The notes: a model not told the origin generated them from the letters alone. Shown: positions 22,377-34,360, numbered from the stretch's first letter. The stretch: DNA of 64,000 nucleotides from Periplaneta americana (GCF_040183065.1 NC_091119.1:208244798-208308797); one strand, 5' to 3'. Made by a program: numbers and translations.

Positions 22377-23076
22377 TGATAACACGCTAGAAATACCACT
22401 CCACACATCATCTCTTTATTCTTCATCTTTCACTGTTGCTACTTCTCGTCACTGGAATTCTCTGCCGCCTGAAGTCAAGGGCTGCCGAACTTTAATTTCC
22501 TTTAAATTTAAATTAGAAATATATATTATAAGTTGCCAGACCTAACGCGTTGCAAATATTTAATGGAATGTGTTCCACTGTATTTATTTTTATTTATTTT
22601 TTCTTATTTTCATTATCTAAATCGTGTTTATTTATCACTTAACGCCAATATGTATCCCACTGTGTTGTTTTTTATTATTAATCTATTTTTTTTGTACATT
22701 TTATTCAATTGTCGGTTTCTGGTTTAATTATGTAAATCCTACTTAATTGTAATCTAATACTAATATATATACTAATGTGTTTATTTTTATTTTTACTGTG
22801 TACATCTTTTTTTTTATTGAATTATCGGCTTCTGTTTTTATGTGATTCGTATTTGATTCTAACAACATTAATATGTATTCCACTAAGTTTATTTTTATTT
22901 TATAGGGTAAATTTTATGTAACTACCTCTTTTGATCTCATTATGTACCTAAATTGTATCAGTATGTAATTACTTAATTCTGATCCAGTTTTATGTTCAAC
23001 TGTGTAAGCAACTTTTAATCCTGGTTGAGTGTAAGAGAAGGCCTTACGGCCTTAACTCTGCCAGGTTAAATAAAGC

Positions 23077-23110
<34 letters not shown>
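22377..23110 (+). pseudogene. LINE 3' end (family 2), 5'-truncated
   Basis: Begins gataacacgctagaaata, matching the coding strand of the family-2 copy at 24516-25620. The frame SLYSSSFTVATSRHWNSLPP-EVKGCRTL continues to ...SCQT and a TAA at about 22522. The long AT-rich 3' UTR ends with a hairpin (aaggcc-tta-cggcctt, 23038-23053), then ctgccaggttaaataaagcc and an (ATT)n tail to 23110. A dead 3' remnant. Confidence 0.85.
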
Positions 23111-23459
23111 ATCAATTGACTTGTTTAAGCAAATTTTAATTATCCTATTTTGAAGCAGTATCAGCGCAAACAGTGTAAATTCTGTTGCTCCTCCCCATCT
23201 GATTATAGGCTACCGTACTGGATGACAGACTGATACAAACTAATCACGAATATTTGTAGGGATGTAAGAGCGAAGAATTACAAATTTATGAATTGTTTTA
23301 CGAAGTGTTACATAAAGAAGAAACATGTTTATTCCAACTTAAATGCTGTCAATAATAATTCTTAAGTACCTCACTTGCGTAGATTCCTTCAGAATAGGAC
23401 ATTTGCTATCATCATTAGTTGAACAACCAGCATTATGAATTATTACATTTAATTTATCA
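23111..23459. other. No recognised feature
   Basis: AT-rich intervening sequence between a LINE tail and a SINE. Nothing supported. Confidence 0.5.
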
Positions 23460-23472
23460 CAAGATTTTAATT

Positions 23473-23668
23473 CTGTTATGTTTTATTTAACGACGCTCGC
23501 AACTGCAGAGGTTATATCAGCGTCGCCGGATGTGCCGGAATTTTGTCCCGCAGGAGTTCTTTTACATGCCAGTAAATCTACTGACATGAGCCTGTCACAT
23601 TTAAGCACACTTAAATGCCATCGACCTGGCCCGGGATCGAACCCGCAACCTTGGGCATAGAAGGCCAG
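23473..23668 (-). mobile_element. tRNA-derived SINE with 13-bp TSD
   Basis: The 13-mer caagattttaatt flanks the unit on both sides (23460-23472 and 23669-23681), a perfect retroposition duplication. In minus orientation the head is at the right end with a B box (ggttcgatcccgggcc on the complement, about 23632-23647), and the 3' part ends in ...gcgtcgttaaataaaacat. The gttttatttaacgacgc tail is shared with the SINEs at 61309, 56360 and 37320, suggesting related 3' ends. Short open frames over it are incidental. Confidence 0.85.
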
Positions 23669-23689
23669 CAAGATTTTAATTACTGTAAA

Positions 23690-24454
23690 CCTCTTGCGTT
23701 TAAGGAAAACAGAATCAAAGTAGTCTTAGAAATATTTAGTGAACGAAAATTGCTATTTAGCCATTATGTGCTCCAATTTATACAACAGTATCGTTATGCT
23801 ACAGTTGGTGCTAACTTTAAAGCTAATCCACGTAACTTACTTCAACAGAAGAAATCCTAACCTGCCTGGAAGGAACGAAATTTAATGCTTCCGCGTCTCT
23901 ATTCTATTTCTGACAATGTCCCCAATTAGGCAGGCTACTTTTGTTGATGTAACATTCCCTATTTTATATAAAAAAGAATGGGTGTAAAGCGACATTCTAA
24001 TAAAATGTTAGAAAATGTATAGGGTATTTCAAAAGTAAGACGTAATTTTAATTCCTGGTATTTTTCTTATTTTATACACAATCTTAAAAATTCTGGCACT
24101 GACTTATTACAAAAGAAATGAGATTTTTTCATCACCATGACAACGAATTACTTTGTTTTTCATTATTCTAGTGATCATTATCAGTAGGTACTTTCCTGTT
24201 GCTTGGTCTACAAAATCGCCAGCATATTATTGCTTGCGGGACTGTCTGATGAGCCTACGACAATTAATTTGGCCTGCTTTTGTTCAGAACTTGCAATATC
24301 GTGAACATTAAAGCTCACGTTCCTTATATCAATTTCATTTTTAATAAATTACATAAATTGGGAACACTGTTGTTTAAGTTAATCGGTGGATAGGCTACAA
24401 AAACTGCATATGAATTTCAAGGAGACATGGCTACTTATGATCTGACAGCTTCAG

Positions 24455-24457
<3 letters not shown>
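23690..24457. other. No recognised gene; possible mariner-like single terminus
   Basis: agggtatttcaaaagtaaga (24018-24037) resembles a mariner-type terminal repeat, but I find no partner end. Otherwise AT-rich unique-looking sequence. Confidence 0.4.

Positions 24458-24458
<1 letters not shown>

Positions 24459-24515
<57 letters not shown>
24459..24515. repeat. (TAA)n microsatellite / LINE tail
   Basis: Pure TAA tract forming the 3' tail (on the minus strand, ATT repeats) of the LINE that follows. Confidence 0.9.
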
Positions 24516-24517
<2 letters not shown>

Positions 24518-24788
24518 TTTATTTAACCTGGCAGAGTTAAGGCCATACGGCCTTCTCTAACACTCAACCAGGAGTAAAGACTGCGTTACAAAAACACTAC
24601 AAATTTACAAATTACACTACAATTTTACACACAAAACTGAATAAGATAATAATAATAATAATAAATAAACAACAAATAAGAAGAAATCAGACATAATATA
24701 TAACATACAGAAAGAAAGAAAAAAGCATAATTATATGTGAACAGCAGGTCAAAATAAATGAGGCATACAAAAAAAAAGACAATTATTC

Positions 24789-24827
<39 letters not shown>

Positions 24828-25620
24828 GTAATAATGATGATAATAATAATAATAATAATGATAATAATAATACTAATAGTAGTAATAAAATAGTGCAGTA
24901 CAAAGTATACAGTGAATACAATATTTCTAAGTACACACAATAAGGAAAATTAAGATTACATATAGCTCAACTTATCACATTAGAGATATAACATTATCGG
25001 AAAATATGAAAACAAAAATATAAAATAAGTTGAATATCATTAGAACATAAAAAAAAATGTGAATACGTGGAAACATGCAATACAACACTTGTCATAATAG
25101 TAAGTTAGTTTGGCAACTCGTCATAAGATAATTTTCTAACTTGGATTTGAAAGAATTCAATGTTCGGCAGCCCTTGACTTCAGGCGGCAGAGAGTTCCAG
25201 TGACGAGAGGTAGCAACAGTGAAGGATGAGGAATACAGAGACGATGCGTGAAGTGGAATTTCTAGCGTGTTATCGCGTTGTGATCGAGTATTAATATTAT
25301 GATAGCGAGAGAGAGTATGAAATCGAGCGAATAAATAATAGGGGGATGAAGAGTGCATAATTCGATATAAGAGAGAAAGTGAGTGCAGATTTCTCCTCTC
25401 ATGTAACCTAAGCCACGATAACTTCTTGAAAGAAGGTGAGATATGATCATAGTATCGAACATTACAAATGAAGCGGACGCACGCGTTATGAACACGCTGT
25501 AGTTTCTGAGCGGAATCAATCCTGAGATCACTGAACAAAACGTCGCAATAATCGAAGTGAGGTAGAATGAATCGAAGTGAGGTAGATATAAACTCTGTAA
25601 CTTTGTCATTTTATGGAACA
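24516..25620 (-). pseudogene. LINE 3' half-fragment (family 2)
   Basis: Minus-strand C-terminal RT region: MTKLQSLYLPHF near 25614, then YCDVLFSDLRIDSAQKLQRV, HNACVRFICNVRYYDHISPS and ...SRHWNSLPPEVKGCRTLNSF to a stop at 25092. A 20-bp tandem duplication (25551-25570, repeated from 25571) shifts the frame near the N-terminal side, so the copy is dead; the open stretch is 25538-25092. The 3' UTR holds a second (TAA)n tract (24788-24890) and ends in the family hairpin aaggccatacggcctt and ttaaataaatcatt before the tail. Catalytic RT and endonuclease are missing. Confidence 0.88.
24788..24890. repeat. (TAA)n/(TGA) microsatellite
   Basis: Interrupted TAA tract with gatgat interruptions, inside the 3' UTR of the family-2 LINE. 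The Asn-rich or Ile-rich frames across it are artefacts. Confidence 0.9.
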
Positions 25621-26460
25621 AATTCAGAAGTAGCAAATTTCACCTAACTAGTAGGCCTATATAAATTAGCGTGACAAAATTCTAAGACTTAAATAATACC
25701 TCTGATCACATTATTATATGTATGTGATCATCAGGGACAAAACGTTGGATAAATTCAGAATGATATGGGAAGCCATTAGAAGAACTCTTAAAAACAGAAA
25801 TCAACTCGAGTAATGACACCCCTATGCTAACGGACTGTCAGTAGAGCTGATAAACTAAAAAGTGAATTGACAGAGATAAGATTTCTTCATTCCGTGGCTA
25901 GATTTACGCTACTGGACAAACAATGTATTACTCTGTACTTATAAGCACGAACAACAGAACATTTCAATCTATGAAAGTTTAGGACAAAAGTATTTGTACC
26001 AACACGGCCAGAAAATAAAAGAGGGTAGGCTAACAATAAACGACACTTTTTAAACCAAACTGAAAAAGTTTGTTAGTACGTACCAAATAATAATTTATTG
26101 TGTGTAAGGCTCACTTTCCAACCTCGTTCATAGATGGCAGAGGAAGACAATATTTAATCTTCCATGCAACAACAGTTAGCTATCTGGCGGTAGATTGCGG
26201 GACTACGTACAGCGAAGTGCAAAGTTACTCTGTCGACCGCGGAGTGGCAGCACAGGGCTGTCTGCTTCCAATCGACGACTTCTTTCATGTGGATTAGATT
26301 TTCCACGTTTGTACAGTTATACTGTTCACTTGTTTTAATAATGGTCACCAACATCTTCTGACAGTCAAATACAAAATATACGTTCATTCATACCAAAGAC
26401 AACAAAAATGTAATAGTTTTGCTGAGCCTTTAAAGTTTTTGACAAAATTAAATGTAGATT
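25621..26460. other. No recognised gene
   Basis: Unique-looking sequence. Opposing short frames at 26100-26297 and 26154-26387 lack recognisable content. Confidence 0.45.
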
Positions 26461-26464
26461 TTTT

Positions 26465-26660
26465 TTACTTATAATTTATTTAATTTATTTAAATTTAAAT
26501 ATACAGAATAAAGAATATAATTACAAACAAACAAGAGAAATAGAAATAAAATAATACAATCAATATAAAAAAGGAGATAGCCTACAGTAGTATTAACAAA
26601 ATTTGAGACCAATGAGCAGCGCTCGTGTTCGGCCGCAGTTCAGATATAATATTAAGAGGC
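26465..26660 (-). mobile_element. LINE 3' UTR fragment
   Basis: On the minus strand the sequence runs ctgaactgcggccgaacacg, then agcgctgctcattggtctca, and ends in T-rich then aaataaattaaataaa sequence. This is a CR1-like 3' end; the ctgaactgcg block is shared with the LINE end at 1-431. No coding part remains. Confidence 0.55.
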
Positions 26661-26895
26661 CTATAAGAGAATATAAAATAAAATAGGAAATAAAATTAAA
26701 ATTACAGTTACGGAAATTATATAATACAATATTAATATAAGAGAAATATAGAAAATAAAAAAAAATAATAATAAAAATAAATAAGTAAAATAAAATAGGA
26801 ACTAAAATTTAAATTAGAGCGGCAATGGAATTACATAATATAATATTATTACTACTAGAGAAGAATAATATCGCACGTGAAAAGTATGAATATTA

Positions 26896-26926
<31 letters not shown>

Positions 26927-26935
26927 TCAAAATTA
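26661..26935. repeat. A-rich duplicated low-complexity tract with (TA)n
   Basis: Two diverged copies of an A-rich segment (around aaaataaaataggaaataaa and aaaataaaataggaactaaa) are followed by a (TA)n run (26892-26918) and a T run. Confidence 0.7.
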
Positions 26936-27007
26936 TAGACTACAAATATAATATAGGTTGATTAATCCATACACATAGGCTATAAATTTATTTAATCAAA
27001 TTGAAGA

Positions 27008-27094
27008 TATTAACACGTTTCTAATTTTCTTGTTATATGTTAGTGGGTTACAGGTTAGCATACATATAACAAGAAAATTAGAAACGTGTTAATA
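27008..27094. repeat. Perfect 33-nt inverted repeat
   Basis: 27008-27040 (tattaacacgtttctaattt...) is exactly complementary to 27062-27094, with a 21-base loop (tagtgggttacaggttagca). Its size and AT-richness resemble the foldback at 1124-1248, but the sequence differs. Confidence 0.9.
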
Positions 27095-27239
27095 AAATGA
27101 AAAGATGAAATAAGATGAAAATAACTTTAGATAAAATACATTATTAAAGCAGTAATCCTAGCCTAAATTTCCACAAGTATACAGGCTCGAACTAATATGG
27201 CCCTTTCCAACCTTTCATTTTCTCTTAGTTGTCTTTCTT

Positions 27240-27822
27240 GCAAAGTAGGATAATAGTAGGCCTACGTGCCAAATCTAGGAAATCGTGTAGGACCATTGAA
27301 AAAACTACAAATAACGCCCATACCTTGTCAGTATATTATCACTAATAAAATTTCCTCGTATGTAATCGTGAAAACTTTGTAACTAATTCAACAGTTCATA
27401 GCATAAATATGCGTCAAAAACGACTTTTATACTCCATCAGCAAGTCTATCGTGCCATCAAAAAGAAGTGTGTTATATGGCAGTAAACATTTTTAATAGCC
27501 TACTTATGGATATAAAAAATCAAACTCAAAACATGAGATTATTTAGGGTCAAATTAAAGAAGTACCTAATTTCTCACGCCTTCTATTCTGTAGGTGAATT
27601 TATGACATTCAGCAACGCTGCATGAATATTTCTGTTTTGTATTAAGTATCGATACTAACCCTTTGTGTTGTACTAGTAGACTATATTATAAAACTCTTCT
27701 GTATATATTTCAACTAGACTGTGACTATAATTAAGACTTTGTAGTACTATTAAGATTTTTATACGCTTCATATTCTAGCTGTGAAGCGATGTACGAATAC
27801 CATGGAATGTAAATAAATACAA
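27240..27822 (+). pseudogene. LINE 3' fragment, second copy of the 1264-2105 family
   Basis: Aligns base by base with 1535-2100: shared blocks include tgtaatcgtgaaaactttgt, aactaattcaacagttcata and gaataccatggaatgtaaat. Several indels break the reading frame, so only short peptides remain. Relative to the first copy it contains six extra bases that turn gtaggtgcc into gtaggcctacgtgcc. The 3' end is aataaatacaaa at about 27822. 5' truncated within the coding C-terminus. Confidence 0.85.
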
Positions 27823-29151
27823 AGCTTCTAAAATGCACTTCTTCCATGTCGCTCTAGATATTCTTGACGGAATCCAGTCAATTGCAATTTTATACAATAC
27901 AGTATTTCCTTAGGCCTACTCATTGGCATTAAATGTGCAGATCATTACCACTTTATTTTTTGTTTAGTTTATTTATTTACGCTTTAACATATTTCGTCAT
28001 ATCGCGTTTGTAGGATCTTTGGGTATATCAGTAGGCCGTTTTCACTATTGTTGACTTTTTGTTTTCTATTGCCGTGCGGTACAGATGACTCGTGTTCATG
28101 TAACTGATCAAAGATTTTGATTAATGTTTGTAGTATTCGTGATTGCGGTGGTGATGAATCACGTCATGTAAATTCCCAATACGGCATTTGCCTTTGTGGC
28201 TCAGAGAAACCATGAAAAACCTCAGTCAGTTTGGCAGGCCACGGGATGCGATTCTCACACGTTACCCTTTGGACCAACGGTGCTCGGCCTTGTTTTGTTG
28301 TGATGTCATTCAAAATATAATTTTGTGCGAGATCGTGCGTATTTGCTTGTTTTCCGCACAGAACCAATACGCGGTAAGTGTGAAATACCACATTCAGTAT
28401 TCCCAACGTAACACACATAACAATTTCCCTCTTCTTACCGCTTAAGCGCGACATTCATTTTACTGCTTTAGGCTTTTAACATATTATTTTTAGAGACGTT
28501 CAACATAGTAATAATTATAAATTGGAAACTTACCACTGCAATTTCACCTAAATTGCAATGTTAATTATTGTTTTTAAATATTTGCAAAAATTAAGTAAAG
28601 TCTACTACTCCACGAAACTTATTGCATTCCTGATACAAGTAACATTAAGGAAGCCGTTAAAAAAATCAACAAGATTCCAGATGCCGATGTTATTACTGCA
28701 ATAGGTTATATAAATAATATTGTTAAAATATTAAAATCAAAAATAAATCATTACATAACCTTACCGTTTGTTTTAAGTTCGCATTTATAGACTGGGGCAA
28801 AAAAAAGACAGACGTATATCACTGCCTGCTGGAGTATAGTAAACACAGAAAACATTTTATAGCAACAATGTTGAAGAAAGATATTTTGGTTTTCCGAAGT
28901 TGCCGTCATTAAACAGAAACCAACATGGAGATTTCATTGCAACTAATTAGAAATTCGTCTTTCAGGTATGTAATAAACGCTCTTCGTACAAAATAATGTA
29001 CGATACACGAGCGGTATGTTTGTTTTCATGTTCTCGGAAATTAAAAAAGCTCAACTACGTTTCGCTTTTTCAATCTTTTCCTCGACCGCTCTTGTTACGT
29101 ATATTACTATTAACCTGCATTTTTTAGTCTGGCAATAGTACGCCTGTAGGT
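27823..29151. other. No recognised gene
   Basis: Includes opposed frames around 28164-28454 (96 codons minus, 85 codons plus) in a segment with higher GC. Neither shows a known domain. No terminal repeats were found. Confidence 0.45.
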
Positions 29152-29997
29152 TATACCTGCACAAACAGCGCTCAACGAGCGCGCGCGCTCCTTCGGAGCG
29201 GGAGAGCTGTGTTTACCGCTCGCCGAAACGGAGAGGAAGATACGTCAGAATGACATAGACTTGCTATAGGTAGAGGAGAGGGAAACGACCACTCAGCTAT
29301 CTAGTGGAGTGCAGTGTGTAGGCCTATTCTCAGTAACTGTTTCACGTTGCTTACCTACTGCTACAGTACAGTATGGAGGAATCTAAAAGACGGAACATAA
29401 CATTTAACATTTAACGATTTACAGCTCCAACTTATTGATCTTCAATGTGACCTAAGGGCTAAAGATCGTTTGAATAATACTACTAACCTGGTTGAGTTTT
29501 ACAAGACTAAACATTAGCAATAATATCCACGACTACACAGGCTGGCTGTGAAAATGATTGCTATGTTTGGCTCAACATTTATATTTGTGAGCAACTGTTT
29601 TCTATAATCAACTTTAATAAAGGCAGACATCGAACATCTGTAACTGATGTTTCATTACGATCATTAGGCTACTGTTTCTTTCAGCTGCCAACAGCGTAAA
29701 ATCTCGTTTTGATGTACTGATAAATAAAAATATAACAAAATTATATTGCTCATTTAAGTAGCTATAGAATTTCTATTATTTCTTTATTAATTAATAATAG
29801 TCCAAGATAGTTTTGCAAACAATGAACGGGAATTCATTTCATAAACACTCTTACTAGTACTGTATTTCCTTTTGTGTACATTTCGTACGAAATCACCCCT
29901 TCTTCCAGTCCACCCCTTATACAGAGCGCAGCTAGTATCTGCATTCAGCTCATGACCTGTGAGCCGGCTCGGAGAGCGCAAACCTTGTGCAGGCCTG
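29152..29997 (+). mobile_element. Degenerate hAT element
   Basis: A recognisable hAT transposase C-terminus lies inside (29416-29699). Outer borders are proposed from imperfect inverted ends: tatacctgcacaaacagcgc on the left, and the complement of the right end caggcctgcacaaggtttgc. Flanking octamers ctgtaggt (29144-29151) and ctgtaaat (29998-30005) agree at six of eight bases. GC-rich subterminal sequence (29170-29230) resembles that at 18740-18800. The borders are less certain than the coding remnant. Confidence 0.6.
29416..29699 (+). pseudogene. hAT transposase C-terminal fragment
   Basis: The plus strand reads NDLQLQLIDLQCDLRAKDRL, then NLVEFYKTKH, two stops (TAG, TAA), then VKMIAMFGSTF. 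After a one-base shift at about 29591 it continues CEQLFSIINFNKGRHRTSVT and ends PTA-stop at 29697-29699. The order IDLQCD...F.K...M.(A/S)MFGST..CEQLFS..N..K...R..(L/V)TD is the hAT C-terminal dimerisation region. Two nonsense codons and a frameshift make it dead. Upstream catalytic parts are absent. Confidence 0.8.
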
Positions 29998-30005
29998 CTG
30001 TAAAT

Positions 30006-30800
30006 GTTCTAATGATATTTTCATATCGATATGGCCCAATGTTAAGTAGCTATGAAAAGTAAACAGGACTTACGACAATCACTCCTTTTCGCATTCCTAC
30101 CACATAACAAGTAAACGCCTGTTAATGCTTGTTGCTGTACTACAATGCACAGATTAGTCGCATTAAAATGCAGGCCTGACTTCGACAACATCAAGTATTA
30201 GTTCCATCATCACGAGTAAAGGATACGTCACAAAAAGTGTCTTGACTTCTTGGCAACGCAGTCACACAAAGAGGACCCCAGCCACTAAGCGGGCATTACT
30301 AAGTTACGATGTGTTACTGCGGTACACAGGCTATTCCTCCATTCGGTGTAATTTGCTTCATAATATGTGTTCACTAATATGAAAGCAAATTATTGTTATC
30401 GTGTTTCATTACACAATTATCCATATCTGTAATTCATTTTAGAACCACTTTTTACACGCTTTTGGTTCGTACGGATGCAGGGGTGTCACACCAGCATGCG
30501 TCACGGCTGCCAACAAATTAAACTGCGAACTAACAGTAAAGTTGAGTTACTAGCATCAGACACGAATTTAATGGATTCAAAGCTAGCAAACTGGGACTTA
30601 TTAGAAACAGCCCAACCAGGCAGAATAGATGGTGCAAAAGAATAAACTGCTCCACCACAAAATCCAGATAAATAGCAATTATTTATAGCAAGATACTCGA
30701 TGCATTTCTATTATACAATTAAGGCATGTAGGGAAATTTATCATTTTGTAGGCCTATTAATCTGACTTTTTTTTTTGGCAAAAAGCCGTTTTTAAATTAA
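30006..30800. other. No recognised feature
   Basis: Unique-looking sequence with no supported gene; a T run at 30769-30777. Confidence 0.5.
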
Positions 30801-30807
30801 CATAATT

Positions 30808-32629
30808 AGAGGGCTCAATGAGGTAGAAACAAATAGTAAGAATAAAAACATTCGAGATTTATATAAGGGTATAAAGGAATTTAAAAACGGATATCAGCCA
30901 AGGGTAAACGTGATCAAGGATGAGAATGATGACTTGCTTGCAGACTCTCCATCAATCCTAAACAGATGGAAAAACTATTTTGCGCAACTACTAAATGTAC
31001 ATAGGCCAAATAGAAATGATCGGGACGAAATTGAAATACAAACTGCTGAGCCATTTATACCCGAACCCACGCTTTCAGAAGTCGAAATTGCGATAGAAAA
31101 TCTGAAAAAGTACAAGTCTCCAGGTATCGTTCAAATTCCAGCAGATTTAATACAAGAGGGTAGAAGTGCATTAAAATAGCGAAATTTATAAACTTGTACT
31201 TGCTATTTGGGAAAAGGAAATTGTACCAGAACAATGGAAGGAGTCCATAATTGTACCTATTTTTAAAAAGGGGGACAAAACCAACTGTGGTAACTTTCGA
31301 GGAATATCACTTTTGTTGACGTCGTACAAAATTTTGTCCAATATTCTTTTGAGGAGATTAACTCCGTACGTAGATGAAATTATTGGAGATCATCAGTGTG
31401 GTTTCAGGCGTAATAGATCGACTATTGATCAGATTTTTTGTATTCGACAGATAATGGAGAAAAAATGGGAGTATAAGGGTACAGTCCATCTGTTATTCAT
31501 AGATTTCAAAAAGGCATATGACTCGGTTAAGAGGGAAGTATTATATGATACTCTTATTGAATTTGGTATTCCCAAGAAACTAGTTCGATTAATTAAAATG
31601 TGTCTCAGTGAAAGATACAGCAGAGTCCGTATAGGTCAGTTTCTATCTGATGCTTTTCCAATTCACTGCGGGCTAAAGCAAGGAGATGCACTATCACCTT
31701 TACTTTTTAACTTCGTTCTAGAATATGCCATTAGGAAAGTTCAGGATAACAGGCAGGGTTTGGAATTGAACGGGTTACATAAGCTTCTTGTCTATGCGGA
31801 TGACGTGAATATGTTAGGAGAAAATACACAAACGACTAGGGAAAACACGGAAATTTTACTTGAAGCAAGTAGAGCGATCGGTTTGGAAGTAAATCGCGAA
31901 AAGACAAAGAATATGATTATGTCTCGTGACCAGAATATTGTACGAAATGGAAATATAAAAATTGGAGATTTATCCTTCGAAGAGGTGGAAAAATTCAAAT
32001 ATCTTGGAGCAACAGTAACAAATATAAATGACACTCGGGAGGAAATTAAACGCAGAATAAATATGGGAAATGCGTGTTATTATTCGGTTGAGAAGCTCTT
32101 ATCATTCTGTCTGCTGTCAAAAAATCTGAAAGTTCGAATTTATAAAACAGTTATATTACCGGTTGTTCTGTATGGTTGTGAAACTTGGACTCTCACTTTG
32201 AGAGAGGAACATAGGTTAAGGGTGTTTGAGAATAAGGTGCTTAGGAAAATATTTGGGGCTAAGAGGGATGAAGTTACAGGAGAATGGAGAAAGTTACACA
32301 ACGCAGAACTGCACGCATTGTATTCTTCACCTGACATAATTAGGAACATTAAATCCAGACGTTTGAGATGGGCAGGACATGTAGCACGTACGGGCGAATC
32401 CAGAAATGCATATAGAGTGTTAGTTGGGAGACCGGAGGGAAAAAGACCTTTAGGGAGGCCGAGACGTAGATGGGAGGATAATATTAAAATGGATTTGAGG
32501 GAGGTGGGATATGATGATAGAGACTGGATTAATCTTGCACACTATAGGGACCGATGGCGGGCTTATGTGAGGGCGGCAATGAACCTTCGGGTTCCTTAAA
32601 GCCCATTTGTAAGTAAGTAAGAGGGCTCA
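30808..32629 (+). mobile_element. RTE-like LINE (family 1), 5'-truncated, with 10-bp TSD
   Basis: agagggctca occurs immediately before the first element-derived codons (30808-30817) and immediately after the (taag)n tail (32620-32629), a target-site duplication that fixes both ends. The inserted segment, about 30818-32619, begins inside the coding region and lacks the endonuclease. It is the longest copy of the family in the window and the only one retaining most of the RT domain. The 3' end gtaagtaagta is the same as in the copies at 9612, 12482 and 52380. Confidence 0.92.
30818..32599 (+). pseudogene. LINE reverse transcriptase, one frameshift
   Basis: The first segment (30818-31177) encodes the region just before the RT palm: RDLYKGIKEFKNGYQPRVNV then ENLKKYKSPGI. 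An extra T at about 31177 creates TAG and shifts frame. The second segment (31178-32599) continues with [20 protein letters not shown], the IVPIFKKGD and NFRGISLL fingers motifs, then FIDFKKAYD (first catalytic Asp), [10 protein letters not shown] and YADD at about 31793-31804. The C-terminal domain follows, with [19 protein letters not shown] and LGRPRRRW. Apart from the single frameshift and the 5' truncation, the catalytic residues are intact. Product: RNA-directed DNA polymerase for target-primed reverse transcription. RTE-like is my clade guess. Confidence 0.9.
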
Positions 32630-33127
32630 TTGTCTTCATTTTAGTCGTGTTTCTTTACATTAACAATTCAGAAGCATTAATATTTTATGATTAACAGTAC
32701 TAAACAATTTTACATCCAGAGAAACCATTTTAATAACCACTGTCCCTTATGTTTGAATCGCTCTTGCTAGTTTAATATATTGAGCTCACATCACATTTCA
32801 GCTCCTGAAAAAGGTAGGGTCTGTGGTTGACCATCAGTACGAAATTTATCCGTTCATTTTAGCTGCGTACCGTGCAAAACCGTGCCTTGGTAGTGTTTAG
32901 GTTACACAGATAACGCAAACTGATGTATCTGAAGTGCCTATATGGTGTGGTGGACTCAATCAAATCATGTTAATGACTGCTAACTATTTTAATAAGAAAA
33001 CGAAAATTGTTTCAAGAAAAAGTGAAATCTACTACAGAGATTTCGCTTACATAATGCAGGAACACCAGGCGGCGCGCGACTAGCACGAAGGCCATGCAAT
33101 ACGCGGCAAACCGTCTCCGTTACATAG
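32630..33127. other. No recognised feature
   Basis: Intergenic-like sequence between the LINE and a local tandem duplication. Nothing supported. Confidence 0.5.
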
Positions 33128-33292
33128 ATTGCGTGTTATTCGTCTGAGTGTGTTAGTGAAGTGTTTAGATTTAGGGGTGATTGTGTTGACGTCAGCTTGC
33201 GTGTTATTCTTCTGATTGTGTTAGTGAAGTATTTAGATTTAGAAGTGGTTGTGTTGACGTTATTCTTCTGTTTGTGTTAGTAACGTGTTTAT
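33128..33292. repeat. About 2.3 copies of a ~72-bp tandem repeat
   Basis: Units share gcgtgttattcgtctgagtg(ttagtgaagtg) and tttagatttag...gtgttgacgt. The third copy is shortened. Confidence 0.8.
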
Positions 33293-33305
33293 TCGATCAT
33301 TTGTT

Positions 33306-34360
33306 CACCTGTTTATTTGTTAATCTATTCATTGATGCATGTATATATTTATTTTATTGTTTATTTGTTTATTTTATTAAATTATTTATTTATTTATTAT
33401 TTCATTTATATATTTGTGTATATTTATTTATATATTTGTGATTATTTATTTATTTATTCATTTATGCATGTATATAATTATTTTATTGTTTATTTGTTTA
33501 TTTTATTAAATAAACAATTTATTTATTAATTATTTATTTATTATTTCATTTATATATTTGTGTTTATTTATTCATTTATGCATGTATATATTTATTTTAT
33601 TGTTTATTTGTTTATTTTATAAAATAATTAATTAATTTAGTTATTATTTCATTTATATATTTGTGTTTATTTATTAATATATTTGTGTGTAATTATTTAT
33701 ATATGTGTGTTTATTTATTTATATATGTGTTTATTTATTTATATATTTGTGTTTATTTATTTGTGATTATTTATTTATTTGTGATTATTTATTTATTTAT
33801 TTATTCATTTATGCATGTATATAATTATTTTATTGTTTATTTGTTTATTTTATTAAATAATTAACTTATTTATTAAGTATTTATTTATTATTTCATTTAT
33901 ATATTTGTGTTTATTTATTCATTTATGCATGTATATATTTATTTTATTGTTTATTTGTTTATTTTATTAAATAATTAATTAATTTATTAAGTATTTATTT
34001 ATTATTTCATTTATATATTTGTGTTTATTTATTCATTTATGCATGTATATATTTATTTTATTGTTTATTTGTTTATTTTATTAAATAATTAATTAATTTA
34101 TTAATTAATTTAGTTATTATTTCATTTATATATTTGTGTTTATTTATTAATATATTTGTGTTTAATTATTTATATAATTGTGTTTATTTATTTATATATG
34201 TGTTTATTTATTTATATATGTGTTTATTTATTTATTTATATATTTGTGTTTATTTATTTATTTATTTATTTATTTATTTGTGATCATTTATTTATTTATT
34301 TATTTATTTATTTATTCATTCATTCATTCATTCAATTACTTATTCATTTGTATTTATACG
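33306..34360. repeat. (TTTA)n-rich low-complexity array with longer period
   Basis: TTTA-based sequence in which larger modules recur several times, for example tttatgcatgtatatattta, ttttattgtttatttgttta and tatttcatttatatatttgt. It ends in a (ATTC)n run at 34315-34335. Tyr/Ile/Phe-rich frames across it are translated repeat, not proteins. Confidence 0.9.

Noticed and set aside
24018..24060. Mariner element starting agggtatttcaaaag
   Set aside because: Only one end visible; no partner terminus or transposase.
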